From: Seriola aureovittata
Lineage: Eukaryota; Chordata; Actinopteri; Carangiformes; Carangidae
Reading direction: 5' to 3'
DNA: 64,000 nt
Assembly: GCF_021018895.1 (NCBI RefSeq)
Contig: NC_079375.1
Location: 21,035,492-21,099,491, forward strand
In this document: piece by piece, positions 1 to 11,402 of the stretch
Layout of the letters: every line of letters starts with the position of its first letter
How positions within the stretch are numbered: the first letter of the stretch is position 1
Notes under the pieces: model-generated
What the model saw: the letters and a program-made list of their open reading frames with translations, nothing else
What the model was told of the DNA's origin: nothing
Databases searched by the model: none
Position numbers and translations under genes: made by a program

Positions 1-2015
1 ATTACTCTGTGTCATTTGAAGCGTTGTTAAGCAGTCTCTTTTACAACAATAGCTAAATATACACAAAAACACAAACAACTGCTGTAAAGTGCAGGTGTAT
101 TAACAGCCTGGCCATTTGCTGATGATGGAGCCCTTTTAGACAGAGAGGCTAGGTCTTTAACACCATAATGATAGCTATTATGTTGTTATACCTACGGCAT
201 ATGTATTTAAGGTTGCACTAGCTAGTAATAATTATGTCGTAATACTGGGAAGGCATAACTTAAGTTGTTTGAGTGAAAATATATTTTGTAAATGTCTGCA
301 TTTTAAAATGCACAACATCCTATAACGGTGCATATTCACACTTTCCTTGTTGGATTAATTCAATAATGTAGTAAATAGGTGTAACTGATTCAGTTATTTT
401 ATAAGAGAATAGAGTTTTCGCCTCCAACTTCTTTGCCCCCCTCTGTGAACCTCAACTGAGTTCACAATAGTGGTGTTGTAATGATCTTATTGCCACAGCT
501 TCAGTAACTATTTATGAAGCAATGATTTTTTTCAAAGGGATTTCCTCAGTTACGAAGAACCTTATGAGGAAGCTAGTGGTATTCAGTCTGTCTGAAGGGC
601 TATGCAGTCCTGAAGGTTCAACTTAAATCATGCTTAATAGCTGCTATTTACAGTGTCCTACATGGCTATATTCTTTGGCTCTCTTAGGTGTTCATGTAAT
701 TTGGTCTATATTATTGTTGGGCAAAAAAAATCCCATTAACAGGTGAGAGTGGCAGGCTGTTCCACATCTTTCATTTTTATGGACTTGACTACAAGTGCAT
801 AGTGTGCCGATGAACTCAGTGGGGACCATGCTGTCCTGCCCTCTTTTAGCTTGGCTGTCTAACAGGCCATGCCTGTTTGTGATGTTCCCAGAAGGGTGTG
901 ACTCAAGTTTGCTCTTATTATCTCTGCTGCACACACGTTTAGAAATTATTCAATGGAGATACAAGCCATAACTCTTACTATTGGTTCAGAGACTGATAGA
1001 AGCAGATGGACCTCATCACAGACATAAAGCACATGCTATCACTTTTTAGTCAGGTTGTTGGTGCAGTTCTAAAGTTGTTTGTGTGTGTTGTGTGTATATA
1101 TATGTATATGTATTGTGTGAAGGTGTACATATGTATTCTTGATTTGCGTTGTGTTTTATATTGCTAATATCCATAGGTTTCTCAACTAAAAGAGTAGCTA
1201 ATCAGATTAAAGTATTAGCTCTGGTATTAGTATTCGGTCTGGTATGTTTGGTATGTAAGATTATAGACATAGCTCTGCCCAACTTAGAGCAATTAGCTTT
1301 ACAGAGCAGCTAATCCTGTCCTGATACCACTTTTTAAAGTCCATATTAGACTCAGGTTGTGTTAGAAAGCAGACTATGAATAAGAAAATTTTAGGCTGCT
1401 AATGTTTGTCATTCCATAAAGTAGTTATCTGAGTTTCTGACCTTCAGAGCTAATGCAGTGCTGTTTTATTGAGGTTGTATCACCTATCAAGGTTGTAGAT
1501 GTCATGGCGGACCTGGGGCTGTCTGAGGCCAAGCCATGTTCTAAAGTTAGCTTACTTCATAATGCCTAGGATAGCCAATGTGTTTTCCAAGCTATGTCGA
1601 ATGGCCAGGTTCCACTGTGTCTGCACCCTCCTTTGCTTTATCGAATAACATTTGGAGTGAAAGTTCAGGCTTTTTCTCTGTTGTATCCAGCATGCTGTTG
1701 GGAGTTCATCAAGGCCATACTTTGGCGCTGCAAATTAGGGCAGGCCTGTCTGTCTGCCTGAGGGTTTGTGTCTCCTTGGCATTTGCCCATACTGCTCTCC
1801 TCACGCAATGTCCAGTTTGGGATCCCCTTCCAATGGAGCTAGTAAATTACCCTGTAGGGGTCATTCAGAATTTTTCTTTCCTGTTTTAACTGCACAGCAC
1901 ACATAGTAACTGCAGGCAAGCTTTGAGAGGTTTTGTGTCTCTTTTCAGTTTTAGCTTTACCTAGAGAATACATCGAACAAATTGTATACAAATAAAGTTG
2001 TGAGCTATATTTGTA
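1..2015 (+). other. Unassigned non-coding stretch, possibly the 3' UTR of an upstream gene
   Basis: No exon with good splice sites or recognisable protein is seen here. A canonical AATAAA lies at 1991-1996 on the + strand, followed by GT/T-rich sequence, so the stretch may be the tail of a gene transcribed toward tfrc. In the human 3q29 order, as I remember it, PCYT1A lies upstream in the same orientation, with other genes between. That assignment is inference only. Confidence 0.25.
1991..1996 (+). promoter_or_regulatory. Possible poly(A) signal AATAAA
   Basis: A perfect AATAAA hexamer is followed within 30 bases by T- and GT-rich sequence. It could end an upstream transcript. No coding exon for that transcript is visible in the window. 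Confidence 0.3.
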
Positions 2016-2922
2016 TCATGTTTTGAAATGTGGGGTTTGGGCCTACTGTCAGCAAAGCAGTGTTGTCAGTGACTTATTCGGTTCAAAGTTTAACAGGTTT
2101 AACTTGTGAAGCCATATACCTCTCAGAATCTTAAAAGCTCCGGGATTAACCTTCTTCTGGGATTGATAAAACATTGCTTATTTAAGAGGTTTTTGTCTGT
2201 TTTGTTCTTTTCTGAAGGTCAGACAGGGTAGGAGATGTCATGAGTGCTCGCTATCAAATCATCCTGTCAACTTGTTAGAACTGGGTTTAGGCTCAGTTAA
2301 ATTCTTTGTTTATTCCTTAAGAAGTTAGTGGCTGTGTGACATACTGCTAGCTCTTAATGGAGAATTTTTTTTTCTGTATTTCACTGCCATAAGATATAGT
2401 AATTTGAAGAACTTTGAATGAATAGGCCTCATTTGGGTGAACAGGATTGCTGCAGGCAACAGTTTGGAAATATCATTTGTTGTGCAGTATGCACTTGCAT
2501 AACCTCTCTGCAAAAAAGTTCAGCCATTTTTTAAAATGTCTTTGTTGTTAGAGAGGGTTAGGGACCCCCTAGACTTCTTGACCACATACTGTCTGTCTAC
2601 TACTGCACTTAATTCTGTGTTTCATACTGAAATTACTTACCTATGTCACCTGTTAGGTTTAAATCTGAGTTGGATTCACAAAATTTTCAGTGGTTACTCA
2701 AATGCCAGCATGCAAAAATAGCAGTTGAAGGCAATGGGTTGACTCTGCAGCATCGGTGTCCAAGTGTCAAATATCAGTGAGTGGTTGGAAATTCTGTACT
2801 GATGTGCATTTGTAATAGAAACAATGATCCTTCTAATAAAGAGGTGCACAAGATCTGTGCAGAAAAGCATCATATATGAAAGCAAAGTGGCTCTGATTAG
2901 ATATTATCAAACATTTGCTTTG

Positions 2923-3006
<84 letters not shown>

Positions 3007-3588
3007 CCCCATCTGACCTTCCATAGATAGCACCTAAAGAGGCCTACACAGGCCTCTCTCCTGAGGACTATCACATGCATGGCTCTTATTCCACAAGTTG
3101 TGCATTACAGTGTCTAAGAAAATATACAGAAGACTTGCATTTCAGCTCTTGTTCTTCTGTTAAATTGAAACTTTGCTTTGATTGGCTTATTGTTTGAACT
3201 GAAGCTTGTGGGAAGCTAGTTATGCTGTTATTGTATTCTTCTGGTGATGGAGTTCACATGGAGGCAGTGAGTCTGTGTTGACCTGTGCAGGACACTGGTC
3301 TTTTGTGCCTAGAAACAGTGCTGCCTTTCTAGTTAGCAGCAAAGGAAACCCCATGCATGTTTGGACAAGAGGTGGGACGTGTTCTTTGGACACCCCATTA
3401 TTCCAACAAATGAAACAGTTATACAATGTGTACACACTGCACAGAAATAAATCCTTTAAAAGTCTACCCATTAAAGTGTGAATACTGTGAATATTCTTTG
3501 TAGATTTGGCTGTTTAAAAGTCTTTAGTTTATAGCCATCAGTTCTACAGTGTTACAAGTCTTTCTTTGCTTCTCCTTTTCAGCAATCT
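2016..3588. other. Non-coding sequence upstream of tfrc copy 1
   Basis: This interval must hold the promoter or an intron of tfrc copy 1, because the first coding exon begins directly after a splice acceptor (polypyrimidine tract and CAG). At least one untranslated exon therefore lies upstream. I could not identify that exon or a core promoter. The only distinct structure is the TA/CA microsatellite at 2925-3004. Confidence 0.5.
2925..3004. repeat. Compound (AT)n(AC)n microsatellite
   Basis: About 17 AT units run directly into about 23 AC units without interruption. It lies about 600 bases upstream of the first coding exon of tfrc copy 1. Confidence 0.97.
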
Positions 3589-3599
3589 GTGAAGCAGCA

Positions 3600-6500
3600 A
3601 TGGACCAAGCAAGGTCAACCATATCAAAAATTGTGAGTATTCCAACTTTTATTATAATCTAAATCCGAAAACATTTCCTCATAGGATGTTATTGTTACCA
3701 CCTCTAAAACAACTGTTATTATAAAAAGCCATGTTCCATAATTGAATGTTCTTCTTTTTATCTTGGGAACAACTACTTTTCTTCTCAAATTTGTTGCTAA
3801 TGTTGGAACATTATAAGGATGAACTTTTGTTAGGCATTCACATCCATATTACAATTTTTACTGTAATCTAAAGCTAATCCAAATTGTACTAAAACAGTTT
3901 CAAATCTCACTGCTCTTTGAGTCAAGCTTATGTCCTGCAGTCATGGGTTCCAACAACAAAAAACATATATTGTTTGGTTAATATTGAAACCAAATGTATC
4001 CTCATCCCTACATTTTTCTGCCATTACAGTTTAATGGGGAGCCACACTCCTACACACGGTTCAACTTGACACAGAACATGGAAGGTGACAATAGCCAAGT
4101 GGAGATGAAGCTGTCGTCTGACATGGATGAAGAAGTTGGGGGAAATGGAGTGGGAGACCATCTCAATCACAACCCAGTCCGCAAACCATATGTGGCTCAA
4201 AAGCTTGGACGTACACCCAAGAACCTCTGCTTCATGGCAGCTGCAACCCTCCTCATCTTTATCATTGGTAAGAGGGGTCATTGAATGAAGAGGCTGCGTT
4301 ATATTGAGATTACATCACTCTAAAATAACATGTGGAGTTCCACAGGGATCAATCTTAGGACCACTATTTTTTCTGTATTGATATGAATCTGTATATGGTG
4401 TTGTCATCAGGAGACTCGGTATGTCTTTCCTCACCTATGCTGATGACACAGAGCTTTATGTGGCTGTGTCCTGATGATAAAGGAACAATTTGTGCTTTTC
4501 TTTGGTCCTATCTGTCTCTGGTTGTTCCTTATGTGAAACCACTGCTTTTTTCAGGATACTTAATTGGCTACCTGGTCCATCGAAAGAAAGACTTGGTTCC
4601 CAGCCCTGCAGTCTCCATGCTTCCAATTGAACAACCTGTTCTCCATGAGACCGGTGCTGCCCCTCTTATGGACTGGGACGATGTCAAAGAGCTTTTGGCT
4701 GAAAAACTCACTGCAACCAAATTTGAACCTGTCTTTAGGTAAGTCTAAAGCCCACACACTGTAAATTCTGCAGTGAAGCAGGGTTGACTTCTTCATAAAA
4801 TGACTATTACTGTGAAATTTCTTATTTGTGTTACATTGTATTCATTGAATCCTGTTTGCTTCCCTCCATTTTTCTTTTCCCGTCATGTTTTGTTTCCTCT
4901 TATCATAGTGAGTTTACCAGCAACAGCCATCAGGCTGGTTCTCTGGGAGATGAAGATCTGGCGATCAAGGTGATCAAAAGGTTTAAAGAGTACGGCATGA
5001 ACACCTGGACTGATGAGCACTTTGTTAAGGTTCAGGACCCCCCAGCTTCTGGCTCCAACAGAGTTGTTTTCAAGGACGGGAAAGAGGAGCGCCCAAATGG
5101 ATTCCTGTCCTACAGTGCTAATGGAACAGTAACGGTAATCCACAAGCAAAATTAAGTAGATTTAAAAAAAAAAAAAAAAATTAAATAGAGAAAATGCCTT
5201 AATTCCTTCTTCTTTTTTTTTTTTTGCCCAGGGTGCCGTTGTGTATGCACACTATGGGCAGGAAAGCGACTTAACGTTTCTGCAGGGCAGGAACATCAAC
5301 CTGAATGGCAGGGTTGTGCTGGTCAGAGCTGGTAGGATCAGTTTTGCTGAGAAGGTGGGTGGTTTTAGTAAGAAATATAACTTATTATTATAAACATTAT
5401 TCTTCTTTTTCCCCTCAGTCTAAAGTATATATTTAGAGTATATATATATATTTTGAACTTTGCTGTTATCTTTTTGCTTACAGGTAGCCAATGCTGCCAA
5501 AATGAATGCCTCTGCTGTGTTGATCTATGCAGACCCCTTGGATTACTCTATCGGAGACACCACTCAGCTCTTTGGACATGTGAGTGTGGGCAGTTTAGAA
5601 GCATGTTAGTTATTTAGAGACATTCAGTTTTGTTTCTGTGTGCTGAGGATATTAATCTTACTTATTACAATATGTAGATTTCTGTTCTTGGCTGACAGTA
5701 AATGAACCTGATATGGTCTTCAGCTGTTGTAGGAATATTTGATTTGAATAATAATTATAGGCATAATAATGTAGAATTTAATGTGTTTCTGTTTTTTTGT
5801 TTTTTTTGTGTGTGTAATTTTCTTAATTTCCAGTTTAGAAGCTTGAAGATGAGCCTCTAGGCTGCTGGGAAGATTAGTCTTGAAAACAAAAGAATTTTGT
5901 TGTAAACTGATATCTGCTGGTCAAACTTCATAAGACTTGTTTCTGTCCATCACAGGTCCACATGGGTTCAGGGGACCCTTACACGCCAGGCTTCCCCTCC
6001 TTCAACCACACCCAGTTTCCTCCTGTCCAGTCTTCAGGTCTACCAACAATCTTGGCTCAGACCATCACAACAGCTATGGCTACTAGCATTCAGAGGTAAG
6101 GCTCAGACATACTGTGGACCATCTGAAATGATGCTTTTAAAAAGACAGACATTATAAAAACTCTGAATTAAATACAGTACCTTGTTTGTCAACTTTAAAT
6201 ATTCAAATAGTTTTCTTAGTAGCAGCATACATCATGTTTATTGTCTGTGTCCTACAGGGGGCTTGGGGGTCAGAGTGGGCCGGCAGAATGGGCACTCTAC
6301 CATAAACTTGGAGACGACACAGATGTTATCACCGTGGAGGTCGACAATGTTCTTACTGATAAAAAGATACATAATGTCTTTGGCGTGATCAAAGGCTTTG
6401 TGGATGCAGGTACGATGAGATGCTTATTTAACAAGAGAGAGATACTGTGATCAGGAAGTCAGTTTACTGAACAGAGTGTGAGTTGTTCTCATTGTCTTTT

Positions 6501-9500
6501 TCAATTTTAGATCGGTATGTGGTCATCGGTGCCCAGAGAGACGCATGGGGTCCAGGTTTTGCAACATCAACCGTTGGCACTAGCGTCCTCGTTGAGCTGG
6601 CTCGTTCCATCTCAGACATGGTGAAGAATGGTGAGTCTCGGATAACAGCAGCTGTTTAGTTTGGAGAAGATTTTGACCACAATAATATTGATGGAATGGA
6701 TGTACATGTAATATTCATATCAGATCCTGATTATTGTATGTCATGTAGGAGCTAAAGAAACTAGTCATTGGACATGCCTCATCAAATTATTGAAGTATTT
6801 TCTATTTAGTGAGGGCCCTGCTCTTTTTGTTAATATGCATTTGTTATCCATTTCAACAGATGGATTCAAGCCAAGGAGGACAATTGTGTTTGCTAGCTGG
6901 AGTGCTGGAGAATATGGGAGCGTTGGTGCCACCGAGTGGTTGGAGGTGAGAATTGCAATTTTGTAATACAACATTTTCTTGATGAGCAGCTTTAATGGAA
7001 TAATGAAACTGATTGGTGTTTGTACTCTTCATTTTATTTTATTTTTTGCATGTCTAGGGTTATCTGTCTTCTCTGAACATGAAAGCCTTCTCCTACATCA
7101 ACCTGGACGGTGTTGTAACAGGTATTTACGGTTAGAAACATGTTGGACATCTTGTCCACATCTAGATGATCAACATGTATAACTGATATTGACTTATAGA
7201 ACAGCAATGTGTTAAATGACAATGTGACAGCTATCACTCCAATGTGCAGCTCCTCTCAGGTTTGTAGTTAGTTTCAATTTTTAGCTGTCCACCCCCAACT
7301 TTAATCTTTGGGTTCAGTCTCCAAGCTCTCATAGCATCACTTTGGGCCGCCGCAGGCAGCTGTTGGAGTGAAAAAGGTGTAAAACCCCATTATACACTAC
7401 CTGCTTGATATCAAAGGGCAGATAGACACAGATAGGGACCAGCTAGTGAATATAGTGGAGCAATGTTATTTTCACTGCTTGTTTCTGTTGTCCCCAAGTG
7501 GCCAAAACAACCAGTTATACTGTAAATATAGGAAAGTTTTAAACTTGCAATTTTATTTTCAGATTGACTGAATGTAAGTCTTCTTCTCCAGGTCGCAGTG
7601 GATTTAAAGTAGCAGGCAGTCCCTTGATGCACGGCCTGATCGAGAACACTCTGAAAGAGGTAAACCGGCAGCAATTCAAAACAATTCATTCATTTGTTTT
7701 CTAAATTTTTCAAACGCTAATATAATAAATACACTTGCTTTGTCCTCAGGTGAACTTCGGCAAGGATCAGTCTCTCTTTACTCATTTTGGAAAGGGCAAC
7801 TGGGAATCAGATGTGTAAGTCTGACCAGGCTGTTGCATTCCCATCCACAGTCTCAGTGTTTATACATCTCCATGACAACCAAAATTTTCACATTCACAAC
7901 TGGAATGTGTGGGCTAGCCATCATACTCACATTTAGCAAATGTTCACCACTTAATCTTCTTTTTCATTGTTTATTTTCCAGTTTGGAGCCTCTGAAGTTG
8001 GATAACGCTGCGTATCCTTTCCTGGCCTTCTCTGGCATTCCCTCAGTCTCATTTAGATTCACCTCTGGTAACTCAGTAAGTCGTCCTGATGTACCAAAAA
8101 TTATTAATATTTTCTAACCATACCCCAGGACGAACCCTAACCCATTATGTCAAAATGTGGTTCATCCAGGGATGTATCTAACCTAACTAATTCTTTACAC
8201 ATCTTTTTCCCCTCTTAGGACTACCAATACTTTGGCACAATGCTGGACACCAGGGAGAAGCTGAACTCGGCCACGGCCAACCAGGTTCCTCAGCTGGCTG
8301 TAACATCGGCCCGGTTCGCAGGTCACATTGCGCTGAGGCTGGTCCATGATCATCTGTTGCAGATGGACCTGGGGAAGTACGAGAAGATTATACGTACTCA
8401 TGTGGCTCAGATCAATACGAAAGTGAAGAATGTTCAGAGGGTGAGTGGCCAATGATGATCTTGCAAACTAAGATTGTATTTACCTTTTTTGAGGGCGAAT
8501 TCTTGAAGAAATCAAGGTTGACCTGACTCAGAGTTCTGCACACAGATAAAGAATAAATGATTATCTATCTTTGTAAAGTAGCAAGTTTATATGTTTTTAG
8601 TGCCATTTCATTTGTCAGTTTTTTCCAATGCTGTCTTTATTATATAACTCAAATGTGCATTGAAGATGCACATTCCTTTAATTTTGTTTATTCAGAACAC
8701 ACATTTACCCGTGTTGATGCCATGTGTGTTTCCAGATGAAGCCCCAGCTGTTGCCCAAGGCGCTGACAGTGCAGTGGTTGATCTCAGCCTATGGCTCCTA
8801 CAGCCGTGCCTCTCGCAACCTGGCAACAGAAATCCAGAACAGTGACCTGGAGGACATCGAGATGTGCCGCATCATCAATGACCGCATCATGGCGGTAAGA
8901 TCTCTACAGTGAAGGGTTTAGTATGGAGACATTCTGTGGAAAAGCAAGTCTCAGCATGTCTCAATGGTGCAGTATCTTTAGAGATGTATAATTACAGTTA
9001 TATGGTCAAATCTAAAAATAATCTAGTGTTATTTGTTGTATCGCTAAAGTTGCACTTGAAGCAGCTATAATCTGTTTTTATTATTAGAATATATGCGATG
9101 ACCATGTGACTGTGTGAAGGGGGTCACTTGAAGTGATGAAACTACAAAGAATTAACACCCAAATTTGCAGTTCTCCTTTTTTACAGAGCTTGATATCAAG
9201 TTCCAGCTCATTGTTTAGCTGTCTGTTCTGCAGCCTTACTGTTTTGATTTGCTCTCACTGCTCTTGTTGTTTTCAACTGCAGCTGGTTTTCAACAAAAAA
9301 GCTCTGATAAAGTTACCGTACACTCCCCGCAGAGCAAGAAACAGCAGACAGACATATTTAGAGAGATGCATTTAATTCACATAAGGACTGTAAATGATCA
9401 AAATTAAGTTTTTCTTTAACTAATACTACTTGTAGTGGACAAGAAAGCTAAAAAACACATTTTGTTTGAAGGTATTTCGTTCTCCCTGCGTCTTCTGTCA

Positions 9501-9903
9501 ATATTATCCAAAGGCAGATTGTTGTATTTTCATTTTTCCAAGGTATAGGTTGTACAGCTGAGCATTTAGGTGTAAAATAACCAGCCTACAAAGGCATGAC
9601 ATCAAAAAAAAAAAAAATCCTTCCTCCTTCATCCCGTGTTTTTTCCCCTTGTTTCTGCAGGTGGAAAGGAACTTCCTGTCACCCTACGTGTCTCCCAAAG
9701 ATAGTCCTTTCCGCCACATCCTGCTGGGCTCTGGCCCCCACACTGTCACAGCTCTGTCCAACCATCTTGACGCCCTCAGGAACGACGACCCCGATTCGGA
9801 CGCCGACTTGTTCCGCAACCAGTTTGCCTTGGCGACCTGGACCATTCAGGGCTGTGCCAACTCACTAGCAGGCGACATCTGGTCCTTGGATAATGAAATC
9901 TAA
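3600..9903 (+). CDS. tfrc: Transferrin receptor 1, copy 1 (complete, 17 coding exons)
   Basis: A type II membrane receptor for iron-loaded transferrin. Coding exons: 3600-3632, 4030-4267, 4555-4738, 4909-5134, 5232-5354, 5484-5579, 5956-6095, 6258-6409, 6511-6630, 6860-6945, 7058-7121, 7592-7659, 7750-7814, 7982-8075, 8219-8440, 8736-8894, 9661-9903. All have GT-AG borders and matching phases, giving 770 residues (human 760). The start opens MDQARS like human TFRC and follows a 3' splice site, so the 5' UTR is split. Visible parts: cytosolic tail with YTRF at 19-22, membrane segment about 77-98, protease-associated domain about 220-325, peptidase-M28-like fold about 340-610, C-terminal helical dimerisation domain. 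A glycosylation site NHT sits in FNHTQF, as in human. Human RGD (646-648) reads YGS here (656-658), and the stalk has no cysteine. YTRF and the neighbouring tnk2 argue for TFR1 rather than TFR2. Confidence 0.96.
4051..4062 (+). other. tfrc: YTRF endocytosis signal of tfrc copy 1
   Basis: Codons 19-22 read Tyr-Thr-Arg-Phe. This is the same motif, at nearly the same position, as residues 20-23 of human TFRC, where it recruits the AP-2 clathrin adaptor. It is intact in copy 1 and lost in copy 2. Confidence 0.95.
4331..4479 (+). mobile_element. Decayed non-LTR retrotransposon (reverse transcriptase fragment) in tfrc copy 1 intron 2
   Basis: The translated text contains [12 protein letters not shown] followed, after frame breaks, by SYADDTELY. 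These are the conserved GVPQGS and YADD-type blocks of LINE reverse transcriptases (L2/CR1-like). Only about 150 bases remain and the frame is broken. The same fragment lies at the same place in intron 2 of copy 2. Confidence 0.85.
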
Positions 9904-9943
9904 AAAAAAAAAAAAAAAAAAAACCCCCCCCCCCCCCCCCTCC
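9901..9943. repeat. Poly(A)/poly(C) run straight after the copy 1 stop codon
   Basis: About 21 A residues beginning in the TAA stop are followed by a run of about 17 C residues and C/T-rich sequence. At the same point copy 2 has only a short A/T/C stretch. The exact lengths may be affected by sequencing or assembly error at homopolymers. Confidence 0.9.
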
Positions 9944-10909
9944 CCCTCCCTTGTTATGGTTTGGTCCTCTTATCTCAACTGGCAGTGTGAAAACCAGTAG
10001 GCTGTTACAGTTCAGTCACAGTTAGTTTTAAAATGACCTGATTTAGGAAGTGATAAGATCTGGGCTGTTTCTAAATGGATACCAATATTTCCTTTAAGCC
10101 AAACAGTGATCAAATGTGCTTAAGCCTTTCGCCTTAACAAAAAAGTTTAATAGGTCATTCTTTTTTCTTTTCTTTTTTTTCCCCACTTTGAAAAGAGAAA
10201 TTCTTTAATTTTTACATGTGGTACTTAAATACCACAATCTTGAATACTCTGGTGCTAGAAACAACTACCTTTAAATGCCCGTGTTATGTGGTGGTACTAC
10301 TTTAATTGGTGTTACTCTTTGCATGAAAAGGAAACAGTGAAAGTGACGCTTTTTCAGCACAGTATCAGGTCACACAGGAATGACTGTGTTTGCCAGCTCA
10401 GAGGTTAATTAAACAGAAAAGGGCAGTACAATGTAATAAGCTAATGATGTCCATTTGTTTACCATAATAATTACAATTCAGAACTGCTGGTATTTACACT
10501 GCTGCTGTAGCCTCATGTAGAAACCTGAGCTGGTTTGTGTTGGTAGCTATAATTTCATACTGTGCTGAAATCTGATACTGAACTCTTTGTCAAAGATTCA
10601 GAAGTTGCTGAAAAGGACTGAAGATTAATTTACAATAACACAGCACAGAACACACCTAGAAGTAGATTTGAGACAATCAGCTGTTGTTACTGGCACTGTC
10701 CAATACTTAAGCTGCATTAATCTTTAAAGAAAAGTCCTATGTACATGCAACAACTCAAAAAAAACAAAAAACAATCTCAAGTTGTTAATTATCTGAATCA
10801 TCCACCTCCTGACATGAGAGGAAGTCTGCCTTTCAGAAACCCAAGGGAGAGGGTCTCCAACCATGTGGCACTGAAACAACAAACCGTACATCTATTTATT
10901 GTGTTATTT

Positions 10910-10938
10910 ATTTATCAGTGGCAGGGTTCACTATAAAT
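10910..10938 (+). promoter_or_regulatory. Iron-responsive element 1
   Basis: Lower stem ATTTAT/ATAAAT, unpaired C at 10916, five-pair upper stem AGTGG/TCACT (last pair G-T), loop CAGGGT at 10922-10927. The loop departs from CAGTGN at its fourth base but keeps the C1-G5 pair. As I recall, one human TFRC IRE has a similarly atypical loop, CAGAGU, on an almost identical stem. Three overlapping ATTTA-type motifs lie just upstream. Confidence 0.88.
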
Positions 10939-10974
10939 AGTTTTTTTTTATCGCCTTTTATAAAAAAAAAAGTA

Positions 10975-11005
10975 TAATTATCGGGAGCAGTGCCTTCCAT
11001 AATTA
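10975..11005 (+). promoter_or_regulatory. Iron-responsive element 2
   Basis: Seven-pair lower stem TAATTAT/ATAATTA, bulged C at 10982, upper stem GGGAG/CTTCC with one G-T pair, and canonical loop CAGTGC at 10988-10993. All hallmarks of an IRP-binding IRE are present. Confidence 0.96.
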
Positions 11006-11254
11006 TGACAGTTATACTGTCGAAATGACAAAAGCAGCATCTGCTAAAAGAAGTGTACATGTTGACCGACGGCCAGTGCTGCACACAGCACCACTCAACT
11101 CTGAGGTCAAATTTTCTTTCTACATAACTGACACTGGATTGGACTTTTTAAGCAAGGCCAGATCAAATATCACACTTGACAATATTTCCTGAACATCTCT
11201 GGATGTCTCCTCAGTACTGGCTCTCTGCTACATGTACACTTCTCATCCTGACAA

Positions 11255-11283
11255 CATTATCGGAAGCAGTGTCTTCCATAATG
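11255..11283 (+). promoter_or_regulatory. Iron-responsive element 3
   Basis: Lower stem CATTAT/ATAATG, bulged C at 11261, perfect upper stem GGAAG/CTTCC, canonical loop CAGTGT at 11267-11272. Confidence 0.96.
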
Positions 11284-11326
11284 GGGAAAAAAGAAGAAGG
11301 TAGTTTTTGCCTACCACTGTGTGTCT

Positions 11327-11351
11327 GTATCGGAGGCAGTGCCCTCCATAT
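11327..11351 (+). promoter_or_regulatory. Iron-responsive element 4
   Basis: Bulged C at 11331, perfect upper stem GGAGG/CCTCC, canonical loop CAGTGC at 11337-11342. The lower stem is short (GTAT/ATAT with a terminal G-T pair), so this may be the weakest lower helix of the five. Confidence 0.93.
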
Positions 11352-11375
11352 TTCACTGTAGGGGTGGATGTTTTT

Positions 11376-11402
11376 ATTATCGGGAACAGTGTTTCCCATA
11401 AT
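11376..11402 (+). promoter_or_regulatory. Iron-responsive element 5
   Basis: Lower stem ATTAT/ATAAT, bulged C at 11381, upper stem GGGAA/TTCCC, canonical loop CAGTGT at 11387-11392. It is only about 25 bases from IRE 4, so IREs 3 to 5 form a tight group. Confidence 0.96.
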
